This document shows positions 45,146 through 57,830 of a DNA stretch of 64,000 nt, piece by piece. The position numbers were made by a program, and so were the translations under genes. How positions within the stretch are numbered: the stretch's first letter is position 1; every line of letters begins with the position of its first letter. Source of the stretch: Xestospongia muta (Eukaryota; Porifera; Demospongiae; Haplosclerida; Petrosiidae); the NCBI GenBank assembly GCA_963693285.1, contig OY848921.1:6089229-6153228 (forward strand), given 5' to 3'. The notes under the pieces are model-generated. The model had not been told where the DNA came from, did not search any database, and worked only from the letters and a program-made list of their open reading frames with translations.

Positions 45146-48100
45146 TGACTATAACTTAAATGTTTATATAGGATTTACTTCTTTGAAAATACTGTTGTTT
45201 TGTCTAAATAAAAAAAACACAAATAAAATTATTAAAGTTAAAAAAAATCATTCCTGAAATGTAGGAAAAGGCTAGACACAAAATAAAATCATTACATTGT
45301 AGACACAATTGACAGCCTTACATCCTAAACTCTGAACTTACATGTTTACATTTAATTCCTAATAAAAATTAGAAAATATGAAGTGTTGTTCAAGATGCAG
45401 CTTCCTAAACTTTGGAAGATCTTTTGTTATCTACAAATGTTCCATTTATGCTAATATAACAGGATAGTCAGTTATTGCTATGTTATCATTGCACGCCATA
45501 TCCTGTATACTTGAAGCAAAAAAATTGTCTTTGACTTTTTTGTAATCTTGTGGTAGCCATCAAGCTAAGAACTACTATTTGATTTGTTTATTTTATACTG
45601 TTTTGTTCATGTGAAATTGTTCTGGGTTAACTATAACTTACTTATCTGAGTAGACATTTCCTTAAACTACCACTATTGAAATACAAGTTTTACTTCTTTC
45701 TAAAAGTCTACAATTCATACTTCATGTCAGATATAATTAAATCCAATATGTATTGGTCATATAACTAATACATGGTTATACAGTTCCACATAGAAACAAT
45801 GCAAATATAAGAGAGATACATAGTACATATAATATATACTGGGTTTGGTAATGATATTGTTGAATTTATGCAGGGTTTAGAATACTTGAAGGAACAATAA
45901 CTTTCTGTTAACTCGTTATAGGAATCATGCTAATAATGACAGATGATTAGGCTAAAAATGTACTGAATGACAGTTAGAGCAATGAAAATTATCTTAGTAG
46001 TTGCACAGATGCTGTGAGGTGTGTGTCACTAATGTTACTACAATCTATTCTGTGGTAGCTTTGATGCGTATTATTTTGTAAGTACTGTCACTATATGGCA
46101 CTGTAACTTATTGCACACAGTTGATTTCCTGTGTTATTATGTATAAGAGCTGTGACTATGGACATTATAATAGGAAATCTGTAGACACTACATATGTGTT
46201 CATTTTGGGAAGTATAAGTATCCAAGCACAATAGTAAACAAATTAGTAATCAAACTACTATTGTTTTGTGTTGTTAATACTTTTATATGTATGTATTTGG
46301 TATGTTGAGGTATATAGTAGCTTTCCTGTGTCACACTATATCAATTCCTATATATTTTATGGTAGCTTTTGAGTGTGTAAGAGCAGTGATTAAGGAAATA
46401 ACAACATGAAATCTGTACAAATTACACATGTGCTCATTTTGACAATTGAAAGTACACAAAATTAATAATAAAAACATTAATACTATTATGTTGTGTTGTT
46501 AAAATTTTTACATACATGTATTTGGTGGGGAATTAACAACCATCTCCATTAACAATGTATCATTGCCTATTACTTTTCTAGAAGACAAATAAATGCTGTG
46601 TGATACTCTCATATATCCAGAAACCATTATGTGCACAATATATATTAGATCACGGTTTTAAAGTCTATAGAAGCAATATCAAAACTTCACCCCTTGATAT
46701 CAGCCTGAGACAAAACCACAGGTTGATATGAAGGTCTACTATTTTTAGCTCTAGATCAATTCATCTATGGGGAAAAATAGGTGTACTAAATCAAGTTGAC
46801 ATTTCTATGCCAAGTCAAGAATGTTCTGCAGTTATTGGTAGAGTAAACAGACAATTATCAGTTGTGGAACTATAGATTAATTCAACTAGTACCTTAAAAA
46901 TTAACATGTAATGATGTAATGTGCTAGTCACACTACATACACAAATTGATTGGCAAAAGTACTAACAATAGTGTTAGAATTATACTTACAGTTAGAGTTT
47001 AAAGAAGGAAGTAACTGCGAAAAGAATATCTGTATAGACTGGATTGGACTACTGATACTGGACTAATCTCGTATTCAGATCTACGATGAGAGGAAAAACG
47101 TAGGTCTGACGAATCGAGTTGACGTCTCAGTTCCAGGTCAGAATAATGTGCTGGAGTAAACGTGAGTTATTCATCACGCCTATTTCCTGTGTATACTTGG
47201 ACTAGTCTCTCGAGAGAGGAAAGGTCTGGTCTATCACTATTATATTCAGTATGATATAATCTCTTAAACCAATGAGTAGTTTATCTTGCTTGCTGCAATG
47301 ATAATGGACTATTGTCTTGGAGACTTTTAAAGGAGAACTATCAACTTGTACTCTACCTTTATGGAGAGATATAATCTCCAGAAAATTAGATAAACAGTTT
47401 CTTGAATTATCATCTATTCAATCCAGAAACCACTACCAGTGTCGAAAGTGCATCAACTCCTACCTTTAATTGCAGAAGTTACATCAGTGTCTTGTTGACA
47501 ATGTTTCCATTGCAATTCCACATGTACCAATACTAGCTTCATCATTACCATCCAGTACCAACACATTCAAATGAATAACAAAGTTAATCAACTTAAAGTT
47601 GAAAGAGAAGCTTATCACATGAGAAAAATGCTAAGCCATCAGCAAAATGTCTCTTTGTTTCCTGTTCTATTTCATCTCCTGGAGTTTAATTTATGCGTGT
47701 CATATATAAATGTTTCATAAATTATGTTTGTGACATAATTAGTTCAAAACATTGACAGTCTATTACACAACCATAAACAGATTAAATTAATCTAACTATA
47801 GGACTGCTGCATACAAAATCATTAGCTACAGTTATAACAAGTGAAGAATGCCGTCAAGAACTTAAAGGAAACAACGTAAAAAGTTGAAGAGATGAAGTAA
47901 AGCAGCGAGGAAAGTAGAGCAGCTGAAGGAGGTTAAATATAAAGATGACATGAATTTCATTGATTTTATTGTATACTCAATAGGAGTTTCTCCTACAAAG
48001 GATGCTGAACTCTCTGGTATGATATGTGAAGGATATTGGAAAGTACACTATGTCTACATTCAGCTTCTATGGATTTAATATGAGGAATCAAGAAGGTTGT

Positions 48101-49367
48101 AAATGAAATAATGCATAAGGTCTAGCAGAAGTTTTGCTCTATCTAACAGTTCTGACACTATAATATAAATTGTTTGTTTGATTCTCAGGTCACTTCATAG
48201 TATGTTATTGTTGACTCAACTAGATCATGTGAACTAATGTATGAGAGTCATTGATTAAGTCTGTGTGTGTGTATGTGTTACCCACTCTTTCATAAATTGT
48301 GTCCAGTATGAATAATATTCAAATTAAAGGGTGTGGTATTGTATGAAATAGCTATTAATAAAGGTGTCAACCTCGTATTTGTATTCAACATATATGTACA
48401 AGTAATTAATTAAGTGTCTACATCCTACATCTGACAGACGCCTTACTCAAATGTAAATTAATACATTTAAGTCTCAAGTTTTAAGATTGGTAGTATCACT
48501 TGAAAACAATAATTTTCCTGCATGAGAAACTTGACATAGAATATATATTGATTACTAGACTACTCAGCTAAGATGCATATTAGCCTGTTTCCTTTGTACA
48601 ATGTATAAAGCTGTTATGTCAAATTTTATATAGAAATTTGAACATTCTGTGTATCAATGGATTGAATTGAGTTAACAATAACTATAACTTATACAAACCA
48701 AATTTACAGCAAAATAATCTACATTTTTTTATTATTGTTGCTTGCGATATGTTCCACAGATGTTGTTCTACTGTAATGAATGAACCATCAGATAGAAACA
48801 CATATTATAAATAATGAAGTCAAAGCCTTTCATACTGAGATAAATATTTCTCAGAGCAATTACAAAAGTTGAATATTCATATCAATGAAATTAAAACTGA
48901 AATCAATGTAGCTAACTAAGATGACACTACATGATATACTATATCAGAAATTACAAATAAATTACTGTTCAATAATTAATAAACAATGACAATGACAGAG
49001 TGATGATATTATTGACTATTACTCTGTTAATAGCAAACAACAATGTTGATAGAAATAATCAATGTGGAGCATTAGTGTATAATAGCATATAAATGCTAAA
49101 AACATGAACTTATTATAACCAAATTAAGTTATTTTTACTTAAGTGCATAATCATGTTATATATAGTAATGATGCTAAAATAATCTCTTTTATCATCTTGT
49201 TTATGCTTCTTTTGATGAAATCGTCATCAGAATTTTATTATTATATATATACATTATGAAGCAACCATATTTAACAAAAAAGGTCTTATTATGTAAAAGT
49301 TACAAGCATAAACCTATATATATTTGTTCAATTAGGTTAATGAACGGATTGTTGTTCTTAATTATGC
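45146..49367. other. 5' flank block of RTK copy D
   Basis: 45,146-48,480 is closely similar to 53,700-57,640 upstream of F and more distantly similar to the A and B flanks. It includes a GGACTACTGATACTGG tract at about 47,045, the left foldback arm near 47,775-47,815 and the TTGTTTGATTCTCAGGTCAC tract at 48,170. The foldback interior is mostly deleted. 48,480-49,367 shows nothing recognisable. No exon could be supported, although 47,525-47,660 is very well conserved with 55,640-55,800. Confidence 0.55.
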
Positions 49368-49960
49368 GGGATTGCAAATTGCTGTATTGAGTGAAACAAT
49401 ATAACATCTTTAAATATTTAATCATATGTGTTAAACAGTCATTGCCTGTCCATCCACTAACACATGGACAAGTGTTAGGAGCTGAACACCTTCGGTTTGT
49501 ACCACATGAGGACTGCAAATAGCTAAATTGTAATATTAATATATCTCTGTGTATATAAATGTTAGATATCTTACGTGGACAGTTAGGTAGAGGTCCATAA
49601 CCTGAACAACATTGTTTCTGTTTTATGTAAGTCAAATGATACAGTGTAATGGAGCTAAATCTATCAAAAGGAGTGAATGATGTTTTGCATTATGAAGATA
49701 TGTGTTTGTAAACTTTTCCTTAACAACAAGGATCTAAATTTTCATGTATGTGATGGGTTCTACAATAGTATTTCTCATTTTGAGCTTGTTGTAAGTAACA
49801 TTTAGTCTATTAGTATTTCTTTAAAACATTTTAATACATATAAAATTCAAAATTGTTTCATTCTAACCCTGGTGCACAAGCAATGTTGTTATTTGGGAGA
49901 CATGTAGGAGGAGTAAAATGATATTCAATCTAAGATGTAATTTTAGATACAGCTAACTAA
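49368..49960 (-). pseudogene. RTK 5'-fragment E (EMI and EGF exons only)
   Basis: High to low: an EMI first half at about 49,960-49,868 with an in-frame TAG (49,930-49,932); an intact-looking EMI second half 49,654-49,575 (QCCSGYGPLPNC); an EGF exon from 49,522 with a one-base deletion near its first cysteine and an AT instead of GT donor; and a second EGF exon truncated after its first 14 nt (49,381-49,368). No signal exon and no stalk, TM or kinase follow. It is a recombination leftover at the far end of the D block. Confidence 0.8.
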
Positions 49961-50000
49961 GTCTAACTAAGTAAGTCTCCATGATAGTGCCACATTGAAT

Positions 50001-50002
50001 AT

Positions 50003-50063
<61 letters not shown>

Positions 50064-50075
50064 TGTGTGTGTGTG
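50001..50075. repeat. (TG)n microsatellite
   Basis: About 75 bp of nearly pure TG repeat. The corresponding place in the next block (57,855-57,885) has only a short TG run, so the tract expanded after duplication. Confidence 0.9.
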
Positions 50076-51388
50076 GTTCAGTCATCCTTAATTAGGAATG
50101 CAAACTTTAATGGGGTCACAGTAATTTGATACCCCTCCACCATTTCTGTAATAACTAAAGTTGTTTTTTCTCCAAGCACTTTAATACATGCTGTGGCTTC
50201 CTTTTAAATCATTTTAACAACCAGAACTACAAAAAATGATAAGAACACTAAAGGTTACTTAAATTCTCTGAGAGATTAAAGCCAGAATTATCAATTAAAC
50301 ACTTCACACGGAAAGTGTTCCTACTTACGTAGAAAGTTCAACAGATTCAAGGCTTCAAGGAACTATTCTGTTATCTGTTATTCTCTTATCTGTGATAGGT
50401 ATCAAGACTTGTATACCTATGTGTTCCTAGTTAAGTAGAAAGTTCAACAGATTCAAGACTTGAAGAAACTATTCCGTTATCTGTTATTATTCTATTATCT
50501 GTGATAGGTATCATCCCAAAAATAAACAGTTAGATTTGGTTGAAAATTCCTGAATATTGGAGAGATGTTGTAAGAGCTATTCCTGTTACAACATCTATTT
50601 TGTGGTAGCTTTGTTGTGTGCTGTGTGAATAGAATGTCATAATATTAATTCCTGTCAATACATCTATTCTCTGTTAGTATTAATGTGTATCATGTGTAAA
50701 TCTGACACAATCAATTACTCTCAAGTATGTCCTGTGTAAAGAGACAAAAAGTAGGTTACTATATGCTGCATTGTTTGAACGTGTTTCTCAAGTAAATTAT
50801 GTGTGACATCAAGTGTTTAAATTATACCTAGACAATGTATTACATTAGTCGACATTTAATGAGGTGCATTACAGTCTTTGTTAATGACACAAACAGTGTG
50901 TAGCTAAATTGTGATACCAAAATTTTCTGTACATCTATTATCATAAATATATTAGGTCTGTACAAATATTGATGAAAGCAGTGGCACTATATTAAACGAA
51001 AATATTGGTAATAGCTCTACATATTACCACATATAGTAACAACGACAAGAACAACATTACCATAGAAACATCATCCACTATTTTCCACCATAGCAACATT
51101 GTCAAATAACAAATTCTCATTTAGAATGAAAACAAATCAGACATTGTTTAAATAACAGCTCCATTAGCTCTTACTCAATTAGATATATGATGCAGGTTAA
51201 TTAATAGACACTAATAGTTTCAGTAACACTACTAGTGTCAATAACCATGTATCAAATTGTGGACTGGTTTCATCCTTTATAGTTCATATTGTATATAGTA
51301 GGCACATCAACAAGCTCCATGTGTCTCTTAGATATATTCTTGCAAACTTTCACAAAAAATTAAATGTGATTAAAATTATTCAGAATTA
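50076..51388. other. Conserved inter-copy spacer, 3' flank of F
   Basis: Colinear with 57,900-59,203. It contains a 105-bp tandem duplication (GTGTTCCTA starting at 50,316 and 50,421) that is also present at about 58,130-58,330, so it predates the block duplication. 50,860-50,925 matches the tract beside the orphan EGF exon at 9,655-9,700. No exon seen. Confidence 0.55.
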
Positions 51389-53695
51389 TTAAGAGAAACT
51401 GTCTACAGTGAAATCCATATATCCAGCTAGTGGTTTTATCATGTCTTCTACAGTCTGAACTAAATCAGAAAATGGTGGTCTCTCCTCTGGATTGCTTTTC
51501 CAACAGGACATCATTATTTTGTATGTAAAGATAATATTTATAATTATAATACTGAAATTGATATATAGTTTCTTACATTTCCTCTGAACATGCTGCATTA
51601 TTTGGAATTAAGAGTCTGCCTCCATCATCCAGTAATTGAACCACACTCAAAGGATCTAGACCAGGATAGGGAATTTTACCAAGACTGAACACCTCCCAAC
51701 ATAACACACCATATGACCACTGTATAAATGGATAATAGTTAATAAAAATGAAATCTACTGACCACATCTGTCTTCTCAGAGAATAGACCATCATGAAGGC
51801 TTTCTAATGCCATCCACTTAACTGGCAATTTGATAACAGTTTTTTCAGATTCAGTATTATTCCATTGTCTGTAATAGCTACGCATATAAACATCTTTTGA
51901 GAGTCCAAAGTCACCAACTTTAATAATCCCATTATCATCAATCCTAAATGACTGAGTGAATAAAGAGAGTCAGACACAACTTACATGCAGTTTCTGGCAG
52001 CAAGATCTCTATGTACAAATCTATTTTCAGCTAGATATGACATTCCCATAGCAACTTGTAAACACATGGAAAGAAGCTGCTTTCTTGCATTGAGTACAAT
52101 ATCATCATCACTGATTTCAGTAATTGTTAAATTTGGTCTCTCTTTTTTGAGATAAGATAACAGACTACCTCTAGTCATAAATGGCATTACAATGTAAGGT
52201 GCCTGACCAAGATCAAGACAAACTCCAATGAGAGAAAGTATATTTGGATGATCAAAAGAGGACATCTTCACACTCTCCTCAATAATAGAGTTAACATCTT
52301 CATTTGTGTAATGACCTAACTCCAATAATTGAGGAATTTCAAATGAATTTTGTGTTAATAATATTACTGACCTTTAAGAGTTTTAACAGCAACAGGTACT
52401 GGAGCACTATTAATGATGTCACCATCAGGAGTTAGTAATCCTCGATAAACTATCCCAAATTCACCTTCATATCATTAAATATAGTACAAATTAAGTATAA
52501 CAATTAACGATACCTTGACCAATAGTCTCTTGTAATTGCAACAATGATCCTGAAATAATTCTGCATTCTGATAACCATTTTGAATATGAAGATAAAACAT
52601 CATGTGTATGAGTGTGATTTAGCATGTCAGTGATATCTTTGTTGGTGTCACTGTGTACAGTATAATTGTTGTCTACTGCAGTAACTAATGTTAAGTTATT
52701 GGTACTTAGGGATTTGTCACTGTTAACACAATATGTCATCTCCAATTAATTGCTGCAAAATATGAAATTATATTACCTATAATAACAATAATCACTATAT
52801 AGTAGATTATATTTAATCTTGTGTACATTTAAAGCTCACTATTTTCATTACCTAGCTTGGATTCTCTTTTTTCTTTTTATACAAACTATAGTAAGCATTG
52901 ATGATATAGACAGGAGTAGTATGACAATTACTACAGCAATGATTATAATTAAATAAATTGTCAAGCTTATTGAGAGCTTTGCTGATGTAGATGAGGACAA
53001 TGGAACATATTGTATAGTTAATGTAGGTGAGAATGATTGAACATATGGTATAGTTGATGTAGATGAGGATGATAAAACATGGGGTGTAATTGAGCTTGTT
53101 AAACAATCACTGCCTGTCCATCCACTGACACATGTACAATTGTTAGGAGCTGAGCATTCCATGTTAGTACCACATGAGGAATTACAAATTGCTATATAAA
53201 TGTGATATTATGTTATTTGTATATCAATAACAAGTATAACTTGAATAGACAGTTTGGTTTAGGACCATAACCTGAACAACATTGTAGTTGAAGACTATAA
53301 GTCAATACATAAACTGTCACACTGATAGATCTATATAATAATATAAACATGTATTTGTTATTGACAATATTACTATTAGTGTCATAATTAAAAATAATCT
53401 TTTAATTTTGGATTATACAATGTCATATGTAGTATTATAAGCAAATTTTTATTGTAAATACACAAAAATAAAACATATCATTCTAACCTTGTACAAACAT
53501 TCCAACCACATTGGGTATAAATAGGTAAATATATAACAACTGATGTTCTTGAAGACACAGATACATTGTTTGAGCAAGATTCTATAGCATGACAACTGTA
53601 TATGATAAGACAGATTACAATAATACAGTGTCACAATAAAGCATACCTATCCATCAAAACTGTATAACAAAAAAAACAATCAAGAGCTTCATCAT
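51389..53695 (-). pseudogene. EMI-EGF receptor tyrosine kinase, copy F (four lesions)
   Basis: The full set of exons is recognisable in order, but damaged. The signal exon (ATG 53,695) has 8 instead of 9 T residues in a homopolymer, shifting frame after MMKLLIVFF. The EMI second-half exon has lost its GT donor (near 53,245). Just after the TM exon (53191-52852) a TAA at 52,746-52,748 replaces the Glu codon of SNELEM. The last exon's acceptor is AC rather than AG (51,525-51,526). The kinase exons themselves (52752-52514, 52464-52372, 52315-51985, 51943-51763, 51719-51577) stay open, with GEFGIVYRG, HRDLAARN and DFG, so decay is recent. If transcribed it could at most give a kinase-less receptor. 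Confidence 0.88.
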
Positions 53696-56600
53696 TTTAG
53701 AGTTTGAACACTGACTGTAACTTAAGTGTTTATATGGGATTTACTTCTTTGAAAATACTGCTGTTTTATCTAAATAAAAAAAACACAAATAAAATTATTA
53801 AAATTAAAAAAATCATTCCTGAAATGTAGGAAAAGGCTGGACACAAAATAAAATCATTACATTGTAGACACAATTGACAGCCTTACATCCTAAACTCTGA
53901 ACTTACATGTTTACATTTAATTCCTAATAGAAGTTAAAAATATGAAGTGTTATTCAAGATGTAGCATCCCAAACTTTGGAAGATCTTTTGTCATCTACAA
54001 ATGTTCCATTTATGCTAATATGACAGGTAATGATGTTGTTGTATTTATAAAAGAATTAGAATACTTGAAGGATCAATAACTTTCTGTTAACTCGTTATAG
54101 GAATCACGCTAATAATAACAGATGGTTTAGTTAAAATGTACTGAATGACAGTTAGAGCATTGAAAATTATCTTAGTATGCGTGTCACTAATCTATTTCTG
54201 TTACTACAATCTATTCTGTGGTAGCTTTATGTGTATTATTTTGTAAGTACTGTCACTATATGGCATTGTAACTTACTGCACATAGTAGCTTTCCTGTGTT
54301 GTGTGTAAGAGTACTATAGAATTTATAATAGGAAATCTGTAGACATTACACATGTGTTCATTTTAAGAAGTAGAAGTGTCCAAACACATTAGTAAACAAA
54401 TTAATATAATCAAACTAGTATTATTTTGTGTTGTTAATACTTTTATATGTATGTACTTGGTGTGTTGAGGTATATAGCAGCTTTTCTGTGTCACACTATA
54501 TCAATTCCTATATATTTTATAGTAGCTTTCCAGTCTGTAAGAGCAGTGATTAAGGAAATAACAACTGGAAATCTGTACAAATTACACATGTGCTCATTTT
54601 GACAATTGAAAGTACACAAAATTAATGATGAAAACATTAATACTATAATGTTAATATTTTACATACATGTATTTGGTGGGAAATTAACAACCATCTCTAT
54701 TAACAATGTATTATTGCCTATCACTTTTTTAGAAGACAAAAAAATGTTGTGTGATACTCTCACATCCAGAAGCCATTATGTGCACTATAATGTTATAGAT
54801 CATGGCTTTAAAGTCTCTAGAAGCAATATCAAAACTTCACCCTTTGATATCAGCCTGAGGCAAAACCACAGGTTGATATGAAGGAATGAAGGTCTATTTT
54901 TTGTAGCTCTAGATCAATTCATGGGGGAAAATAGTCCTGTGAATCAAGTTGAGATTTCTATACAAAGTCAAGAATGTTCTGCTGTTATTGGTAGAGTAAA
55001 CAGTCAATTATCAGTTGTGGAACTACAGATCAATTCAACTAGTACCTTAAAGATTAACATGTAATGATGTAATGTGCTAGTCACACTATATACACCAATT
55101 GGTTGACAAAAGTACTAGCGATAATGTTAGAATTATACTTACAGTTAGAGTTTAAAGAATGAAGAGACTGCGAAAAGGATATCTGTATAGACTGGACTGG
55201 ACTACTGGTACTGGACTAATCTCGTACCCAGATCTACGATGAGAGGGAAAACGTAGGTCTGACGAATCGAATTGACGTCTAGTAAACTTTAGTTATTCAT
55301 CACGCCTATTTCCTGTGTATACTTGGACTAGTCTCTCTCGAGATGAAAGGTCTGGTCTATCACTATCATATTCAGTGTGATATAATCTCTTAAATCAGTG
55401 AGTAGTTTATCTTGCTTGCTGTTGTGATGATGGACTATTGTCTTGGAGACTTTTAAAGGAGAACTATCAACTTATACTCTACCTTTATGGAAAGATATAA
55501 TCTCTAGAAAATTAGATAAACAGTTTCTTGAATTATCATCTATTCAATCCAGAAACCACTACGAGTGTCAAAAGTGCGTCAACTCCTACCTTTAATTGCA
55601 GAAATTACATCAGTCTCTTGTTGACAATGTTTCCATTGCAATTCCACATGTACCAATACTAGCTTCATCATTACCATCCAGTACCAACACATTCAAATGA
55701 ATAAGAATGTTAAACAACTTAAAGTTGAAAGAGAAGCTTATCACATGAGAAAAAATGCTAAGCCATCAGCAAAATGTCTCTTTGTTTCCTGTTCTATTTC
55801 ATCTCCTGGAGTTTAATTTATGCGTGTCATATATAAATGTTTCATAATTTATGTTTGTGACATAATTAGTTCGAAACATTGACAGTCTATTACACAACCA
55901 TAAACAGATTAAATTGATCCAACTATAGGACTGCTACATACTAAATCATTTGCTACAGTTATAGCAAGTGAAGAATGCTGTCATGAACTTAAAGGAAACA
56001 ACGTAAAAAGTTGAAGAGATGAAGTAAAGCAGCGAGGAAAGTAGAGCAGTTGAAGGAGGTTAAATATAAAGATGACATTTAGCGTAAAATAATTAAAATT
56101 ATAGTATTATTATTAATAATATAGGAGTTTCTTGTACTATAAATATTGGATATAAAGCTATTACAATTGAAAGCAGTCAAACAGAAGGTTATTATTATTT
56201 CAATTATATTACTTTTATTATATACTCAACAGGAGATTATTTTATTAGAAGTATTGAATGTACTGGAGTCAGAGTCAAAGATGATCACAATAATAGTGAT
56301 TATGAAATTTCATTGATTTTATTGTACACTCAATAGGAGTTTCTCCTACAAAGGGTGCTGGACTCTCTGGTATGATGTGTGAAGGATATTGGAAAGTACA
56401 CTATGTCTACATTCAGCTTCTGTGGATTTAATATGAGGAATCAAGAAAGTTGTTAATGAAATAATGCATAGGGTCTAGCAGACGTTTTGCTCTATCCAAC
56501 AGTTCTGACACTATAACATAAATTGTTTGTTTGATTCTCAGGTCACTTCATAGTATGTTATTGTTGCCTCAACTAGATCAGGTGAACTAATGTATGAGAG

Positions 56601-57639
56601 TCATTAACCTCGCTGTGCGTGGGCGCATAGCGAGGGTACTGTAGTCTGTTTGTGTGTGTGTGTGTGTGTGTCTGTTACCAGAGTTGTTTTTTTTGAACTG
56701 CTATAACTTGGCAACCGAAGCATTAGCAGCTACCAACGTTTAGCAACGAATAGAAAAGCATGTGGACTTTACAACAGTAGTGTCAAGAACATCGTCAAGG
56801 AAAACAGAAGCTTAAAACTCGCAAAAGAGTTTTCAGGCTGCATAGGTCAAGTGCCGTTTCTCGAAAAGTAAAAAACTTAACGTGGAGATTTTTTAGTATG
56901 TTGTAAACAATCTCAGAGGAATACGGATCAGCAAGACAGAAGGCCGTTGGTCGAAGTAATCGTTAGAAAAGTTCTGAAAAATGTTTTGTGGACTTGGAGG
57001 GAAGTAACGCATTCAGGAAACGTCTCCAAGCACTGAAAAGACTGCTACTAATAGATAATGTATCGATTTATATTTGTACCACGGGACGTTTCCAAAGAAG
57101 GTTTCATCTTCAAGTTACAATAAATTTTGTATATGAAATATTGATAGATTTTAAAGGGTCATGTAAAGACTCAGAGAAACTTTTCATCACGAAAGTAGCA
57201 CTTAATCTTGCTTGGGAATTGAATGATACTATCACTTATTCAGTTACTGCTTCACAAACATGGCAAAGCTAGAAATCAAGCAACAATTAATGAGCATATA
57301 CAGAATGACAAAGCTTGCCATTTTATAACCACACCTTCTGGAATGTTAATAAATTTTCTTGCAATAACAACATCATAGCTGGGCCTAAGCTGGCATAGAA
57401 TTTATAAATAACTTAGAAACTACAGCGTAGTTCGGCACTTTAGTGCCTTTCATTGATTAAGTCTGTGTGTGTGTATGTGTTACCCACTCTTTCATAAATT
57501 GTGTCCAGTATGAATAATATTCAAATTAAAGGGTGTGGTATTGTATGAAATAGCTATTAATAAATGTGTCAACCTCGTATTTGTATTCAACATATATGTA
57601 CAAGTAATTAATTAAGTGTCTACATCCTACATCTGACAG
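53696..57639. other. 5' flank block of copy F
   Basis: Colinear with the D flank (45,146-48,480), with long nearly identical stretches. It is interrupted by the 844-bp insertion listed separately. It retains two foldback-interior units (56,120-56,330, GAGTTTCTTGTACTA and GAGATTATTTTATTAG) that the D copy has lost. No exon supported. Confidence 0.55.
56606..57449. mobile_element. 844-bp insertion with 5-bp target duplication and terminal hairpins
   Basis: The D-block counterpart reads GAGAGTCATTGATTAAG (48,244-48,260) uninterrupted. Here TCATT (56,601-56,605) is followed by 844 bp and then TCATT again (57,450-57,454), an empty-site/filled-site pair. The 5' end is a 12-bp stem hairpin (56,608-56,619 with 56,624-56,635, one G:T pair). 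The 3' end is GGCACT-TT-AGTGCC (57,434-57,447). A TG run lies near the 5' end. One open frame (56,988-57,272, 94 codons without an ATG start) matches nothing I recognise. It is probably a non-autonomous transposon; the superfamily is unassigned. Confidence 0.8.
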
Positions 57640-57830
57640 TCATTGCCTGTTCATCCACTGACACATGTACAAATGTTAACAGCTAAATACTTTTGATTAG
57701 TACCACATAATGAACTGCAACTAATTACAAAAAAGATTTTTTTATCGTACTAATTGTTGAACCATGCATACTTGAAAATCAGTCATTATCCCTCCATCTT
57801 TCTACTCATGTGCAAGTATTGGGAACTAAG
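57640..57830 (-). pseudogene. Two decayed EGF exon relics
   Basis: About 57,740-57,640 translates to C-SSLCGTNQK-YL..ICTCVSG-stop-TGNDC, an EGF with a Cys to Tyr change and a Trp to stop change. About 57,830-57,775 gives a second, worse fragment (SPNTCT). They occupy the same position at the end of the F block as fragment E does at the end of the D block. Confidence 0.65.

Noticed and set aside
47525..47660. Well-conserved stretch between D and F flanks as a possible exon (LKVEREAYHMRK)
   Set aside because: A one-base length difference between D and F shifts the frame, and neither version gives a recognisable protein; conservation here reflects recent duplication of the whole block.
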